64,000 nucleotides of DNA, from the NCBI GenBank assembly GCA_010909165.1, contig MU008222.1, positions 43,965-107,964 on the forward strand, written 5' to 3'. Both the position numbers and the translations under genes were made by a program. The notes under the pieces were generated by a model. It saw only the letters and a program-made list of their open reading frames with translations, made no database searches and was not told the DNA's origin. Positions 42,791 through 55,300 of this stretch are shown one piece after another; positions within the stretch are counted from its first letter, which is position 1, and the number at the start of each line of letters is the position of its first letter. This DNA is from Anthoceros angustus. Its lineage: Eukaryota > Streptophyta > Anthocerotopsida > Anthocerotales > Anthocerotaceae.

Positions 42791-45540
42791 TGGGTGTCTT
42801 CGCCTGCACTCTGTGTCCTAAAACCCTGAACGCCGAAGATACAATAAGCGGCCTTAGGTCCGTGGATGGCACCTATCCGTTCGGTTCTATTCCTAGGATG
42901 CCACTACTCTTTGCCTACGTTATCTTCGCGCCTTCCTCCGATTTGGTCGCCTGGCCCTCCGTCCTCTGCTGCCACCTCCATGGGCCCTTTTCCCTCGCCG
43001 CTAGTCTGACAAATCCTCCCACAGAACCTCAAGCTCGCTTCCACTGCTGATTGACTCCTCGCATCTAATCTAGGGTGTGTCCTGCTCCTGAGCTCCATCC
43101 ACCCTTGCTTGCTGCCTATTGCTGAGGATCACACGGCTCTTCTTCCACCTACGCCGGCTTCCTCCTCCTGGAGTCCTTCAAGACCGCCTCCCAGATAATA
43201 GGAGCCCCCATACCCGCATGGAAGGACCATCCGCCCGAGTCCTCACTCTGCGTAAGTAAGCCCTAGTTCCTCTTATTCCCACACGCACATGGACAAGGTT
43301 AAGCACATATTCACATAGAGACTGTGAACATAAGATTCCTCATCCATGTGCCGCAACATAATATAGCCGGCTCAGCAGCATGAGGTGCTCACCCCTCCTC
43401 CGTGGGCTCCCCCCCCGGCCGAACCATGCCTCGAAGGATGCCGCCGCCTCGCCCGCCACACGCTCATGGTTGCCTCAGAGGTGGGTTCTCCAACGTCGGT
43501 GGAGATTTCCGCCACCCCGGTAGTAGACTCCACCATGACGGTCGCTCCACAACCATGGTAGGGTTTCGCTCATGATGCGTCTCTCCCTTTACTCGAGTGG
43601 CTTCCACTACCTCGGTGCGTGGACCCTCTTGCTCCTCTTCCTTTCCTTCTCCTTCCTCGACTCGGCCGCCTCATCTCGTTCCGCTTGTCTTAGGTACCTT
43701 CGGACCTTCTCCACAGAGGCTACCTCTTGTCGTGGGCCCGCAATAGCCTCCCCTGCATCTCCGATTTGCTTCATGGGCATCCTGATCCGGCCATGAGCCA
43801 TTCCTGCTGACTCGTCATGGACTGTTACTCCTCCCGGGCCTTGTGTAAATCCTTCTAGACTTTGATCCTCGCCTCCTCCAGTGCCTGCTTGTCTTCCTCT
43901 AACTGTTTTCGCCTAGCCTCCTCCTCATCGAATTTAGCCTTTACCACTTCCTCCGCCGCCTCGCACACAGCCGTGAGTGCCAACGCCTGGTCCAAAGATG
44001 TCCGACCGAGCCCAAAGGCATTGTCAACTCCTGCAGATCCACTTGTTGAGGAGGGGCCGCGCCGGATGCCATTCCCCTGTCAAGCACCCTTTTCCCCAAC
44101 AAGGTGCGTACCCGAACTATCTCCGCCACATCGACCTCAGTCGCCAAGGGAGCTCCCTTGAAAATCTCTTCCCACCCTGGTGAGGGTTCTGTTGCTGGGG
44201 CCAACCCAAATTCTTCCGGGGCCTGTTCATCACCTGATTCCAGGTCAGCAAAATTGTCTTCCTCATGTCGCGCCTCTTCATTTGACAAGTCAATCCATCG
44301 CTTTGCCTTCATCTTCGCCTCAGCTGTGGTAGCACTCTCTTGCGACGGTGACGCTGTCGGCCCACCTTTCCTTTCTTTGTTGAGCCTCGCCTGACTCCCT
44401 CGGCCTTACTTTTCTTGTCTGTGGCGACCTCCTTTTCTTCTCCAGCTTCTGCCTGCGCAGACTCCCAAATGCGGCCTCTTCTATTTCTTCCTTGGGCTCT
44501 TCCGCTTTCCACTTCACCTCCCTAACTGGCTTCCACATGTGGAGGGAAGCCACAATCTCTATCTCAAAAGCCGGTTAGAGTGTGCTCTGAGTGAACCAGA
44601 AGGGCAAAATTAAGGAGGGGCGAGGGAAGGGAAGGTCGTTCGACCTCTCCTCACGCCTTGTCAAAATAATCCACCTTTAATCGATCCTTGTACCCTTGAC
44701 AACCTCATGGAGAAAAAGCAACAAATGGTCGAGACAAATAATCACGCTCTTGTCAGAAACAAAGGAGCCATCTGGACTCCATAAGTCATGGCAGAAGACC
44801 ATTTCTCGGGTCAACCATCCATTGGGTTCCAATTACTCCGTTTGACGAGCGCCGCTGTCAACTGCTGTCTCCTCCTGAGGAGGGCTCAATTACCAATCCT
44901 CCTTCCTCCTCACGCTGCCTATACACCTCATGACCAATTCCACATCTCAATCCTGTGGCCTCGCCCTTCCTTCTCACTTAGCCACAGCGAGCACACTCAC
45001 ACGAGACTTGGGCTCATATAGTTCCACCGTTTCTCCATGAACCCGAGTTCCAGCTCCCTCACCAGTTCCCCATCTCGGACCCTCCAATGGTCCATATTGG
45101 GCCATTGGGCAGTCAAAATTTCCGCTGCGGCCTTGGGCACCATGCTCCTGCAAAAACCTCACCGCCTACGGCGCCTCGAACTGCTGATAGCTCGCCTCAG
45201 AATTTCCAACTTGGTCAGTCCCCTAGGGTTCCTACCTTCCCAGACTCGCGAGCTTCTCGCCGCCATCAGGGCCTTCCTTTCACAGCCTCGCGCCGAGCTC
45301 GTGCCCTGCCAGGAACGGTCCGGAGCTACCTCCCTCCGTCGCTGCGCCTCGTGCCTCCCTTCTGATCGCGGCGCTCCTCTTCGCCCTCAACTCGTACGCC
45401 TAGCTCCACTCATGCCTCACGCCCGCCTCCTCGGCGGCCGCCTTGCTTGTAATTTCGCTCTCTTCTTGAATGCGCCTCTGACCCTTCCGAGTTTCCTTAG
45501 GGTTATATTCCCCCTGGAACTCTACGACCGCCAACCATGG
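42791..45540 (-). pseudogene. Gypsy 3' region with extra coiled-coil ORF, copy A
   Basis: Collinear with 52.3-55.4 kb. Minus-strand frames include 44,553-44,320 (HMWKPVREVKWKAEEPKEEI), 44,312-43,941 (KRWIDLSNEEARHEEDNFAD, GWEEIFKGA, PPQQVDLQEL) and 43,801-43,607 (ASVEKVRRYLRQAERDEAAE). The charged, heptad-like composition suggests a coiled coil. It does not resemble gag, pol or env domains I know. It lies in sense orientation between integrase and the 3' LTR in the related element, and is frameshifted here. Confidence 0.55.
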
Positions 45541-45602
45541 CCTAGCATCGCCTAGCATCGCTTAGCATCGCCTAGGGTCGCTTAGCATCACCTAGCGTCA
45601 CC
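45538..45602. repeat. 10-bp tandem repeat
   Basis: About six imperfect copies of cctagcatcg in a row, at the junction between the gypsy segment and a copia fragment. Confidence 0.85.
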
Positions 45603-46030
45603 AGTCCCCCTACATGATGATGTCCCTGTCCAGGGGGTTGAACAACAAGCACCTGCAGTTGAAGAACCAGTCTTAGACCCAGATCCGCTAGGGTTAAATG
45701 GCATGTTTGACAATGATCTAGGCCTGTATGACATTCCTAATGCACCAGGAGAAGCTGACTTACCTGAAGATGAGGTCGATCCACCTGCTCCTGATGATGG
45801 ACATGTCGTTCCCGTCAATCCTCCATATGAGGATGCTGGCCCTCGTCATTCCACTCGACACAGACCTCCACCTTCAGAATGGAAGGAACCTCCAGACACC
45901 GGCCTTAGATTTTTGCCACCTGTAGCCTGCGGCTTCCTTTCCAGTTGTTCCTCGAGCCATCGACACTCGAGGCCTTCTTGGCGAGACAAAGACAAGTGGA
46001 AGTTTCTTTGTGGATGGCCAGTACAAACTT
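45603..46030 (+). pseudogene. copia linker fragment (plus strand)
   Basis: Plus-strand frame with acidic, Pro-rich sequence ending RHSTRHRPPPSEWKEPP, the basic motif that precedes RT in copia polyproteins. No RT follows; the sequence runs into an antiparallel copia fragment. Confidence 0.75.
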
Positions 46031-46710
46031 GATCAAGAAGCGGTGCCAGCGATTGGTACCCAGACCTACAAACAGGAAGGCCATCACTTGTAGTTTGTAG
46101 GCTTTGACAGTTTCATTGTAGCCAACAAACACAAGCCGTTTTGACCTGTTGTCTAACTTCCTGCGTTTTTCTGAAGGTACATATGCATAACCTATAGAGC
46201 CGAAAATCCTGAGATGAAGAAGGCTGAGCTTACGCTTCCAGAAAAGCTCGAATGGCGTTTTAGCAACAAAAGCTAATCTGTGACCTATTTAGAATATATG
46301 TGGAGGTCTGTGACCCTACGCCCATGGTGATGGTAGGCGGCACAACAACATGGTCCTTGTCATACCCATCAAAGTCTGGTTCTTGCGTTCGGCGACACCA
46401 TTCTGCTGCCGTGTATAAGGTACAATCAGTTGATGAATTATTCCTTGTTCAGCAAAGAGGTTTGTGAAGGACTGATTAACAAACTCTGTCCCATTATCAG
46501 ATCGGAAGATCTTGAGCAAACAGCCTATTTGGCGCTGCACTGTGGTAAGCCAATCTTGAAACAATGGAAAAGTTTATTTTTTCCTCTTCATTGGGAATGT
46601 CTCTAGATGCTGATGGTACAGCTCCAATTCCGCAAGCAGTGAACCTGGATGCTAATGACTCTGACCTCATAGAGTTTCCGAGGAAATATAACCCTAAAGA
46701 ACTCGGAAGG
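45905..46710 (-). pseudogene. copia integrase fragment (minus strand)
   Basis: Minus strand. Integrase core from about 46,564: IFRSDNGTEFVNQSFTNLF, IIHQLIVPYTRQQNGVAERK, so the second Asp and the Glu of the triad remain. Downstream at 46,132 is GYNETVKAYKL, the post-integrase motif. It lies antiparallel to the preceding copia linker, so two copia insertions were joined here. Confidence 0.85.
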
Positions 46711-48440
46711 CACCAGTAGCGCCGGCGGTGAGTAGCTCCGGACAATTCAGACGGGCCCGCTTAGCAGTTTGTGAAGGCGAGGCCCTAGTGGCGGTGGGAA
46801 GCTCGCGAGTCTAGGAAGGTAGAAACCCTGGGGGATTGACCAAGTTGAGAGTGGCTGAGGCGAGCTATCGGCCTCGGTAGGTGGGCGGTGGGGTTTTGCA
46901 GAGCATGGCCCAAGGCATAACGGAATTTGACCGCCAATGGCCAAATATGGACCATTGGAGGTTAAGTTGGGAATTGGTGAAGGGCTGGGGCCGAGTTCAT
47001 GGAAGCAATTGGAACCATATGAACCCAAATGCAGTGCGGTGTCTCGCCAGTGACTAAGTCACAAGGGAAGGAATCAAGGAAAAGACAGGATTGGGATGTG
47101 GAGATTTTATGGGAGGATTTACCAGACCAGCGACGGAAGGAGGGCCCATGGATCGGCAGAGAGGACGAAGGGCGGGACGGTCGGAGGAGAACGGAGATAA
47201 CATGTGGGCGGGAGTAGTGGCATCCTAGGAATAAAACTTTGGATAGGATGAGGTAGGATGCCATCCGGACCTAAGGCCGTCTTGAAGGGCGTTTTAGGAC
47301 CTCGGAAAGTGCGGTGGGCTATGACGCCCAGCAATGTATAAAGGGGCTTGGTTGTGCCCCTCATATCGAGATAATTCGGTTGAGATCCCCACGCCTGTGG
47401 GCTAGTTGGAGACGTCCGATTGACAGAGGTGGTGTGTGCGAGATGCTCCTAGGGGTGGTCGAGCTTGCTCCACTCATGAGGAGGAGGAGGGGGGTGAGTG
47501 AGCGCTCCCCGCTAACAAAGGAGGAGGAAATCAAGGGATTGGCGCGGGGCGGGTCTGGAGCTTGCTCGTAACGCCTACTGTGATGCCCGCATATTCCCCT
47601 TCCCCTCTCCCTTTTCCTGCTGGTTGTGTTCTGAAATTAAGAGTGTGTGTGGGTGTGTGGTTGGAAGCCTGAGGGCGGATCGAGAGAGAGAGAGAGAGAG
47701 GGTTGGGTGAAACGAATCGAGGGAGAGGAAGAAGATTGGGTGAAGGAGTGACTGAACACTGTACGCGATGTGAGGTGTGAGACCGTAAGGAGGAGTTGAG
47801 AAGGAGAACTAATTGGAAAACTAACAGTGGAGATTTTTGGTGGATCGAAGAGAATCCAAACCGGTGCTGTCGGTGGAAGTGTGCACAAGAGAAAACAGCG
47901 TTCCCTTGTGGGATTGTGTGAGTGTGGCGCCCTTGGTGTGTGTGTGAGAGGGATTGTGAGGGATCCGAGGAACGTTGGTCCCTAGAAATCAGTGTGTGCG
48001 TGAAGTGTGGAGTGCAAAGAAAGTCCGATCGATGTGGTAGTAGTCACCGTGGCAGGACCTGGCACCGCCGTCGCAAATAAGTTGCTAGGGTTTGGCGTGG
48101 GGCCCACCTCGTCGTAGCAACTACCCGAGTGAGAGCCACCATGTAGCTGTCGGGTGAATAAGATTTGGGGTCGTGGAATAAGATATGTGGTCGTGGCATA
48201 AGATCTGTGGTCGTGGAATACGATCTGTGGTAGTTAGACAAGTCGGGAGGTAGTAGTAGTTGAGAGCTAGGCAAGAGGAGTGAGAGTAGGTAAGTCCCGA
48301 TTTAGGCAAAGATCAAAAGTGATAGAGGTTAGCGTCTCTTGGCACAAACCATTCCCTTGGGAGCGAATCCTAGGCCTACAACGACATTGAGGGTGAATGT
48401 GGACCTCATGGTGTCTCTAGACACAAGTTTCCACCCCAGA
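46711..48440 (+). repeat. Gypsy-type LTR segment, inverted copy
   Basis: The reverse complement of this stretch matches copy A: it starts (minus sense, at 48,440) TCTGGGGTGG, then the shared gaggtccacattcaccctca motif, and near 47,360 the gatctcaacc block. It contains a (ga)n run at about 47,681-47,700. With 41,147-42,790 it forms a large inverted repeat around the nested copia pieces. Confidence 0.75.
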
Positions 48441-48454
48441 AGTCGGCACTTTGG

Positions 48455-49260
48455 GCACATAGGACTGCGGAAAAAATAACGACTTAGCAAACACCATGCT
48501 ACCTCACCTACGACCATTTCCCGGTAATGCCTGTTGAATTTGAAATTCCTACCCTGCGCATCCAGGAATCTAACCGCATGACAGTGGAGGAAAGTCAAGC
48601 GACCGTCTTACCGGCCGCCAAACATCACGAGGATAGGGAACAAGTCTTTGGTTGTCATGCGGCTTGAAACCAATGACGCATGGCATGACAACCGATTGCA
48701 GAAACAAGAGTGGGTGGTACCTGGTGACTTGGCCTTACTATATGACAATACATATATGCACTTTCCCGGCAAGCTTCACCTTCGATGAATGGGACTATAT
48801 AAAGTCGTGGAGGTCTTCGCAAATGGCTCCATACATCTCCAACAGATAAACGGGCCGCCCCTACCAACCAGGGTCAACTGTTGGAGGGTTAAGAAATACT
48901 ACATCTAAGTTGGTGAGGGCGCCAACAAATGAGAAGGGGAGTATGTAAACGATCTGGATTTGGAAACTCCCTGTTGAAATGTGTCTTTGAGTGACTGTTT
49001 TTTGTTTTTTTGCTAAGTTTTGTGTCAAAACGAGCTAGGTTGTTAGTAGAAAGGAATATTTATACTAGAAAGTGTCCTTGGCCTATGGGTTTGGGTTGTT
49101 TCCTGGGTTAAATAATAATCGGTCCTTAGACTATGAACTCGATACTCCTTGGCCTTTGGTCTCGGAAAATTTAATAAAAGGTCTATATATGGGGGGAGGG
49201 GGTCCTCATATTTGGCAGAGGTAATCAAGTCCATAGTCTAGTGGTCAACCAACCGGGACG
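48455..49260 (+). pseudogene. Gypsy integrase C-terminal fragment
   Basis: Plus strand, frameshifted. Around 48,740-48,850 the translation shows a stretch matching the GPY/F-type end of gypsy integrases (YDNTYMHFPGKLHL then a Trp and a Lys-Val-Val-Glu stretch). The reverse complement of 55.7-56.3 kb is similar. After 48,960 the sequence is non-coding 3' region including a tatatatgggggg tract near 49,185. Confidence 0.65.
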
Positions 49261-49384
49261 GTAGTTGAACTGGTGTGTGATCATTGACTGGGGTGTGCGG
49301 GAGCTATGCTCCGAAGGTGGTAGAAGAACTAGAAGGGCGGTCGCCGAAGAGAGAAGTGGTAGCGGGAGCCCTTACCCAACTGTT

Positions 49385-50222
49385 TCAAAGAACTCCCTCT
49401 TTGTGAGACTTGTGCTCTTGCAAAACAGAAGGAGTTACCCTTTCCTACTGGCCCAGCACATAGATCCTCAGAACTACTGGAGTTGGTCCATGCTGATATA
49501 TCAGGCCGACTTTAGGTTTCCTCACTTGGGGGGGCAGATTACTACTTCACAATCACAGATGATTATAGCAAATTCACATGGACTCGACCTGATATCCAAC
49601 ACTCGGTCAGTACGGTATCACAATTCTTGGACAACCCTGGTCGTGCCCATTGGACCGCTGTTAAAAGGATATTCCGCTACCTCAAAGGTTCCCATCACAT
49701 CGGCCTATGCTATAAGCAATTAGGAGGGCAGCCTCACCTTACACTTGAAGGATTTACTGATGCAGACTGGGCCTCTGACAGTGATTCTCGGAAAAGCTTG
49801 TCCACCTATGTTTTCCTTCTTGCTCGAAGCACTTAACCGGAGCAGAAGAAATGTACCAAGATACTACCAAGGCATGTGTTTGAATATAAGTCCATGTCGA
49901 TGCAACCAAAGAAGTGGAATGGGATCGGTCATTCTTACATGACCTAGGACAAACGCAGACTGGACCAACTCACCTTTTTTGTGACAACCAGTCTGCCATC
50001 GCCCTCATAGCCAACCCTCGCTTTCATGCGCGGACCAAACACATCGAGGTCCACCACCATTACGTTAGAGACGCTACTGAGAGGGGATTAATCCGAGTTC
50101 TCTATGTTCCTACGGAGACCAATATAGCAGACATCCTAACGAAGGCTTTGGCTAAAGACCGACATCAGAAACATATGCAAGGCTTGGGGCTGATGAATTA
50201 TCAAGACTATTTTAAACCATAG
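49385..50222 (+). pseudogene. copia integrase/RT-end/RNase H remnant
   Basis: Plus strand. It starts in the pre-integrase region (CETCALAKQKELPFPTGPAH), shows a short integrase start (TDDYSKFTWT near 49,560), then jumps to the end of RT and RNase H: QFLDNPGRAHWTAVKRIFRY, FTDADWASDSDSRKS, after a shift HLFCDNQSAIALIANPRFHA, HHHYVRDATERGL and DILTKALAKDRHQ, with a stop at 50,222. The integrase core and most of RT are deleted. A matching PPT and LTR lie 700 bp downstream. Confidence 0.92.
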
Positions 50223-50405
50223 ATGTGAAGGAAAGCAGGGAAGGACTTACGGGTGAGGCCCGAGTCCTCAGATTTGTGTTTGTTTGGTTTATCAGTATGC
50301 CAGCCGACCCTCCTTCTTCAGGCCCCTGCGCACACAGGCAGGGAGGGTTAGCAGCCAAGTACACAACCCACTGCTACAATCAGTTGGATGAAGCTCAACG
50401 CTTAC

Positions 50406-50750
50406 CTAATCACCAGGTTGTTGGCGCTCTCCTTCTTCCTCCCGCTGCAACTTTTTTAGCTTCTCTAAGAGGATCTCAGCTTCTCGAAGGGGCCTTAGCA
50501 GGCTCTCCTCATTGCCGGTATCCGGAGGCATCTCCTCCTCCTTCAGAGGCTTCACCCAGCAAAGTTTGATGTTCAGCGGTACTTTCCAGCCGCCAATTCT
50601 GAGGCTGGTACCCACGATATGCTGTTCATCCCACTCTTCCTCAGCTGGTTGATGAGCAGGGCGCCCTCCCCTAGCTCTGCTGCCGCCTCTAGCTCGCCTC
50701 GCTCGGCTTGATGGCATGGTACACCACAGAATCACCCTCGCAATTTGCAC
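50406..50750 (-). other. Antisense ORF between copia RNase H and 3' LTR
   Basis: A 114-residue minus-strand frame, antisense to the copia element around it. It begins with a basic Arg/Gly segment (SSRARRARGGSRARGG) and ends with a possible coiled coil (LREAEILLEKLKKLQREEEG). I do not recognise it. It could be an antisense ORF of the element, a captured host fragment or part of another transposon's gag. Confidence 0.35.
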
Positions 50751-50920
50751 GCTGTTAAATGCAGCGAGGAGCGCTTAAATGTGGGTCGATTTAGGTCGCC
50801 ATCTTCATACCAGCAACACGCCGATGCGGCGTAATTACGCTCCGCTGACCGCTTCTCCTCGGCTCCCCGCCCCGCACATGGCCCGGTTGCACTGCCTGAC
50901 CTTCCTAAGCGCGTTTCGCT

Positions 50921-51119
50921 TAAGGGAGGGTGTTAGAGTATTTAATCTTACCCGCTTAGGGTTTACCATTAGGTTATTTATATTTAGGTTATTTACTTGA
51001 TGGTTACTTAGTGAAGAGTCACCTAGATGCTTAGTAGATAACCTACCCAACAGTCATTATTATTCATTGTATTATTGCATTCTTAATAAGATACACTTTG
51101 TTGTTCTCAATCCTTCGTG
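50921..51119 (+). repeat. copia PPT and 3' LTR
   Basis: The purine run taagggaggg (50,921-50,930) is followed by TGTTAGAGTATTTAATC, a typical PPT-LTR boundary. The LTR appears to end at ttctca (51,119), giving 189 bp, AT-rich. The matching 5' LTR was not found. Its distance from the RNase H remnant (about 700 bp) fits one element. Confidence 0.7.
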
Positions 51120-51345
51120 CAATCTGACCATGATTCATTCCGATCATGAAGTCTGGCACCTCCTTCAGTATGTGAATCTGCGGTGATGGGGTGTACGCCC
51201 TCTCCAGCAACCCTATCATTTCCGGCAATGTGAAAGCATCCTTCAACCCTAGCACAACCGAGAACCTCGAAAACATTTGGTCAATTTGATCGTGGGTATG
51301 GTGTGGAGTGTGGATTCGTGTCCAGGGACACCGTGAGGTCCACAT
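51064..51345 (-). other. Unidentified ORF next to the gypsy LTR
   Basis: A 93-residue minus-strand frame. Its middle (SRFSVVLGLKDAFTLPEMIG, then RAYTPSPQIHILKEVPDFMI) has ordinary protein composition, but the first residues lie in the gypsy LTR end and the last in the copia LTR, so the frame as such is composite. I do not recognise the middle part; it may be a piece of host or transposon coding DNA trapped between two LTRs. Confidence 0.35.
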
Positions 51346-52300
51346 TCACCCTCAATGTCGTTGTAGGCTTAGGATTCGCTCCCAAGGGAATGGTTTGTGC
51401 CAAGAGACGCTAACTTCTATCGCCATCGACCTTCACCTAAGTCAAGACTTACTTGCTATTACCCTCTTACCTATCTACTCAACCACTACCCCCGACTCTA
51501 GCCACCACACTCTTATTCCACGACTAAATCTCATTCCACGACCGCAAATCTCATTCCACGAGCGGTGTTCTCACCGGTAGTTGCTCACCGAGGTGGGTCC
51601 CACACCCAAACCCTAGCGACTTATTTCCAAGACGCGCCGCGGATCCGCACGGCGCCCACTGCACGGATCCGGCTTTATTCGCACCCACACTTCATGCACA
51701 CACACACACGATTCCTAGGGACCTAAATTCCACAAATCCTCACCGCTCCACACACACACAAAGGCGCCACACTCACACAACTTTACGGGGAACGTTCCCC
51801 TTGACGCTTCCACCAGCACCGGTTTGGTTTCTTTTGGATTCACACCTCCACCGCTAGCCTCTCAATTAGTTCCCTTCTCAACCCTCTCACACCTCGCATC
51901 GCATGTTGTTTAGTCACTCCTTCACCCAATCTTCTCCTCTCTCTCTCTCCCTCAACTCGCCGCAGCTTCCAACCATCCACTCAACACTTCTCGCTTAATT
52001 CGGAACACAACTAGCGAGGACAAGTGTGAAGGAAAGAAGAACCCCAGGCGTCACGGGCACGAGCAAGCTCCGGACCCCCGCGCCAATCCCTTGGTTTCCT
52101 CCTCCTTTGTCGCCAAGATTGCTTTATCACCCCTCCTCCCAGGAGCAAGCTCTCGACCACCCCTAGGAGCGCCTCGCGACACCGCCTCAATCGGACGTCT
52201 CCAACCAGCCACGTGCGGGATCTCAACCAGAATTATCGGCGTGAGGGACCTAATTCGCCCCTCTTATACATCGGCCGGGGGCACCGCCCGGATTTTTAGG
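51302..52300 (-). repeat. Gypsy 3' LTR (approximate)
   Basis: Starts (plus sense) TGTGGAGTG and is similar to 61,894-62,330 over the shared length and to the copies at 41.1 and 48.4 kb. The far end is not defined because no second complete copy is available; the block around gatctcaacc (52,210) and cttataca (52,262) still matches the related copies. Confidence 0.65.
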
Positions 52301-55300
52301 TCCTAAGATGGCTATCGCGAAGAGACGCGCCCACAATTCGGAGCGATCCTAGGTCCAGTGCAGCATCCTAACCAAATTATCTTTAGGTTGCTACCACCTC
52401 GCCCACGCTATCTCACCTCGACTTGGCCTCGCCCACGTCCTCCATTGCTGCCGCCACGAGCTCTCCACGCCACTGTGTTCTCCCACACTACTTCCACCTC
52501 ACCGCCACCGCTGACGTCCGAATTTGAGGTGTACCGCCTGGGCTTCCGCATCTTCCGCTGGCCGCCTATTGCCGAGGATTATTCTGCCTCGTCCACCCAA
52601 GCTGGACCTCCTCCTCGCTCAACTCCTCCAAAGTCGCCTCCGCATAATAGGGAGCCAACCCCACACCCGGCGCATGGTAGAAGTATGCACGGGTCCTCAC
52701 TTGCGAGGTAGGCCCCGATCCCTCCTATTTCCACACGCACATGGACGGTGAGGTTAAGCACGCGTTCTCCATTCACATATAGACCGGCACATAAGTTTCC
52801 TCATCCATGTGCCGTAATATAATAGGACCTCACTGAGGTGCTTACCCCTCCTCCGTAGGCTACACGTTGCTGGCCTATGTCCTCGCGAGGCGCCACGTCG
52901 CGCCGCCCGCCCGCCCGCCGCCGGGTTGGTTGCGCCAATGTCGGTAGCGCTACTCATGTAGTGGACTCCACGACTGCTCGCTCAAGAACATGTAGGTGAG
53001 GTTTCGCCACCTACCTTGCGCCTTCCGCTCGGTAGGCCCTTCCGCTACTACCGTGGGTCCCGCCACCGCCCCTTCCCTTTGTCTTTTCGCCCGGCCACGT
53101 GCCTCATCCGCTCCGCTTATATCGCCCGCTAGCTTATGGGCCTTTTCCACCGAGGCCGCTTCGCTCTGGCTCGCAACAACTCCCCTGCATCTCTTCGTCT
53201 GGGCATCCTTAATTTGAGCCATGAGTGCTTCCTGCTCGCTCGTCATGGCTTGCAACTTCTCGGCCTGCACAAATCTTCTTGAATCTTGGCCCTTATTTCC
53301 TCTAGGTTCCGCTTGTCTTCCTCCGCTTGCTTGGCCTCCTCTTCTCAAACTGGCCTTCACCACTTCCTCCCGTCCCTGCACCGAGCGTGAGAGCTAAAGC
53401 CGCTTGATCCAACAAATGCTTGGGCCCGGATCATCGACGCGTGGCCTCAAGTCCACTTGTTGTGGCGGCCCCGCCCGACGCCATCCCTCTGTCGAGAACT
53501 TTCCTCCCGGTGGTGCACCCTCACCAATTCGGTTGCATCCACCTCTGTTGCGGTGGAGTCCCTTGAAAATCTCTTCCCATGCCGAGGAGGGTCCGCCTCG
53601 AGGTCGCCCTAAACCCTCCGGAGTTGATTCATCATCGCATCCGTGTCGAAAATTGTCCTCGGATCGCGCCTCCTTCCGCCACCTCCAAGCCGTTTGGCTT
53701 TCATTTTCAGGGCCTGCTGACTGGTGACGCGCATCCGCCTTCACCTTTTCACGATGCCCGCCTTTCACCCCGGTCTTCCTCCTTTTCTGGTGGGAATTTC
53801 CTTCTCCTCCGAACCGCCTGCCGCCACCGACTCCCACCTATCCGATTTTTCCTCCTTGGGCTCCTCCGCCTTCCATTTCACCTCCTAACCGGCTTCCACA
53901 TGTGGAGGGAGGCTACAATCTCCACCTCCGGCAGTTAGCGTAAACATAAAGATGGACCGAAATGGTGAGATTAGAGAGGCCGAGAGGAAATCAAGTTCAA
54001 CCTCTCTTCACACAACTTGTCAAGAGAATTCGCCTCAATCGATCTTCGCCCCTTGACCACTTCATGAAGGAAAACAGAAGTGGTCGACAAATAATCACCG
54101 CTTTTGTCAGGAAACATAGGAGCCACGGCGGACCCATCAATCCTTGCCAAATCCCTCGTCAACCAGCCGTTCATGATACGCCCGCTTTAACTGTATGCCG
54201 CCGTGCTTCTTTTCTGGGCTCCATCACCAACCCGCCTCCTCCTTGCTTCGCCCATACACCCTTCTAACCAGCTCCGGTCCCAATCCTGCGGCCGCTCTAA
54301 ATCCCCTTTGGTTGTCTTCCTGTGCGCACACTCCCGCACCCCTGTGTTCATGTAATTCCACCGCTCTTCCATGAAACCCGGCTTGACTCCTTCACCACCT
54401 CCAGCTCGAACTTTCCAATGATCCATGTTCGGCCATTGGGCAAGCACAATTTCGGTGGTGACCTTGGGCGCCATCCCTCTCACGGTCTTCTGGTCTCGCG
54501 CCACAACCAACGCCACCTGCGAATTTCACGGAGGTCGGTCTCGAGGTTCCTACCTCCTCCGCCACCTCGCGAGGCGCCACGTCGCGCCTTCCTCCTCCAA
54601 TGTACCGACTCCATCATTTTTCCTCCTTGGGCTCCTCCGCCTTCCATTTCACCTCCTAACCGGCTTCCACATGTGGAGGGAGGCTACAATCTCCACCTCT
54701 GGCGGTTAGCGTAAACATAAAGATGGACCGAAATGGTGAGATTAGAGAGGCCGAGAGGAAATCAAGTTCAACCTCTCTTCACACAACTTGTCAAGAGAAT
54801 TCGCCTCAATCGATCTTCGCCCCTTGACCACTTCATGAAAACAGAAGTGGTCGACAAATAATCACCGCTTTTGTCAGGAAACATAGGAGCCACGGCGGAC
54901 CCATCAATCCTTGCCAAATCCCTCGTCAACCAGCCGTTCATGATACGCCCGCTTTAACTGTATGCCGCCGTGCTTCTTTTCTGACGGCTCCATCACCAAC
55001 CCGCCTCCTCCTTGCGCCCATACACCCTTCTAACCACCTGGTCCCAATCCTGCGGCTTCGCTCTAAATCCCCTTTGGTTGTCTTCCTGTGCGCACACTCC
55101 CGCACCCCTGTGTTCATGTAATTCCACCGCTCTTCCATGAAACCCGGCTTGACTCCTTCACCACCTCCCAGCTCGAACTTTCCAATGATCCATGTTCGGC
55201 CATTGGGCACAATTTCGGTGGTGACCTTGGGCGCCATCCCTCTCACGGTCTTCGGTCTCGCCACAACCAACGCCACCTGCGAATTTCACGGAGGTCGGTC

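Noticed and set aside
47681-47700. (ga)n microsatellite considered as a GAGA-type regulatory site
   Set aside because: A short simple repeat inside an LTR remnant; no evidence for function.
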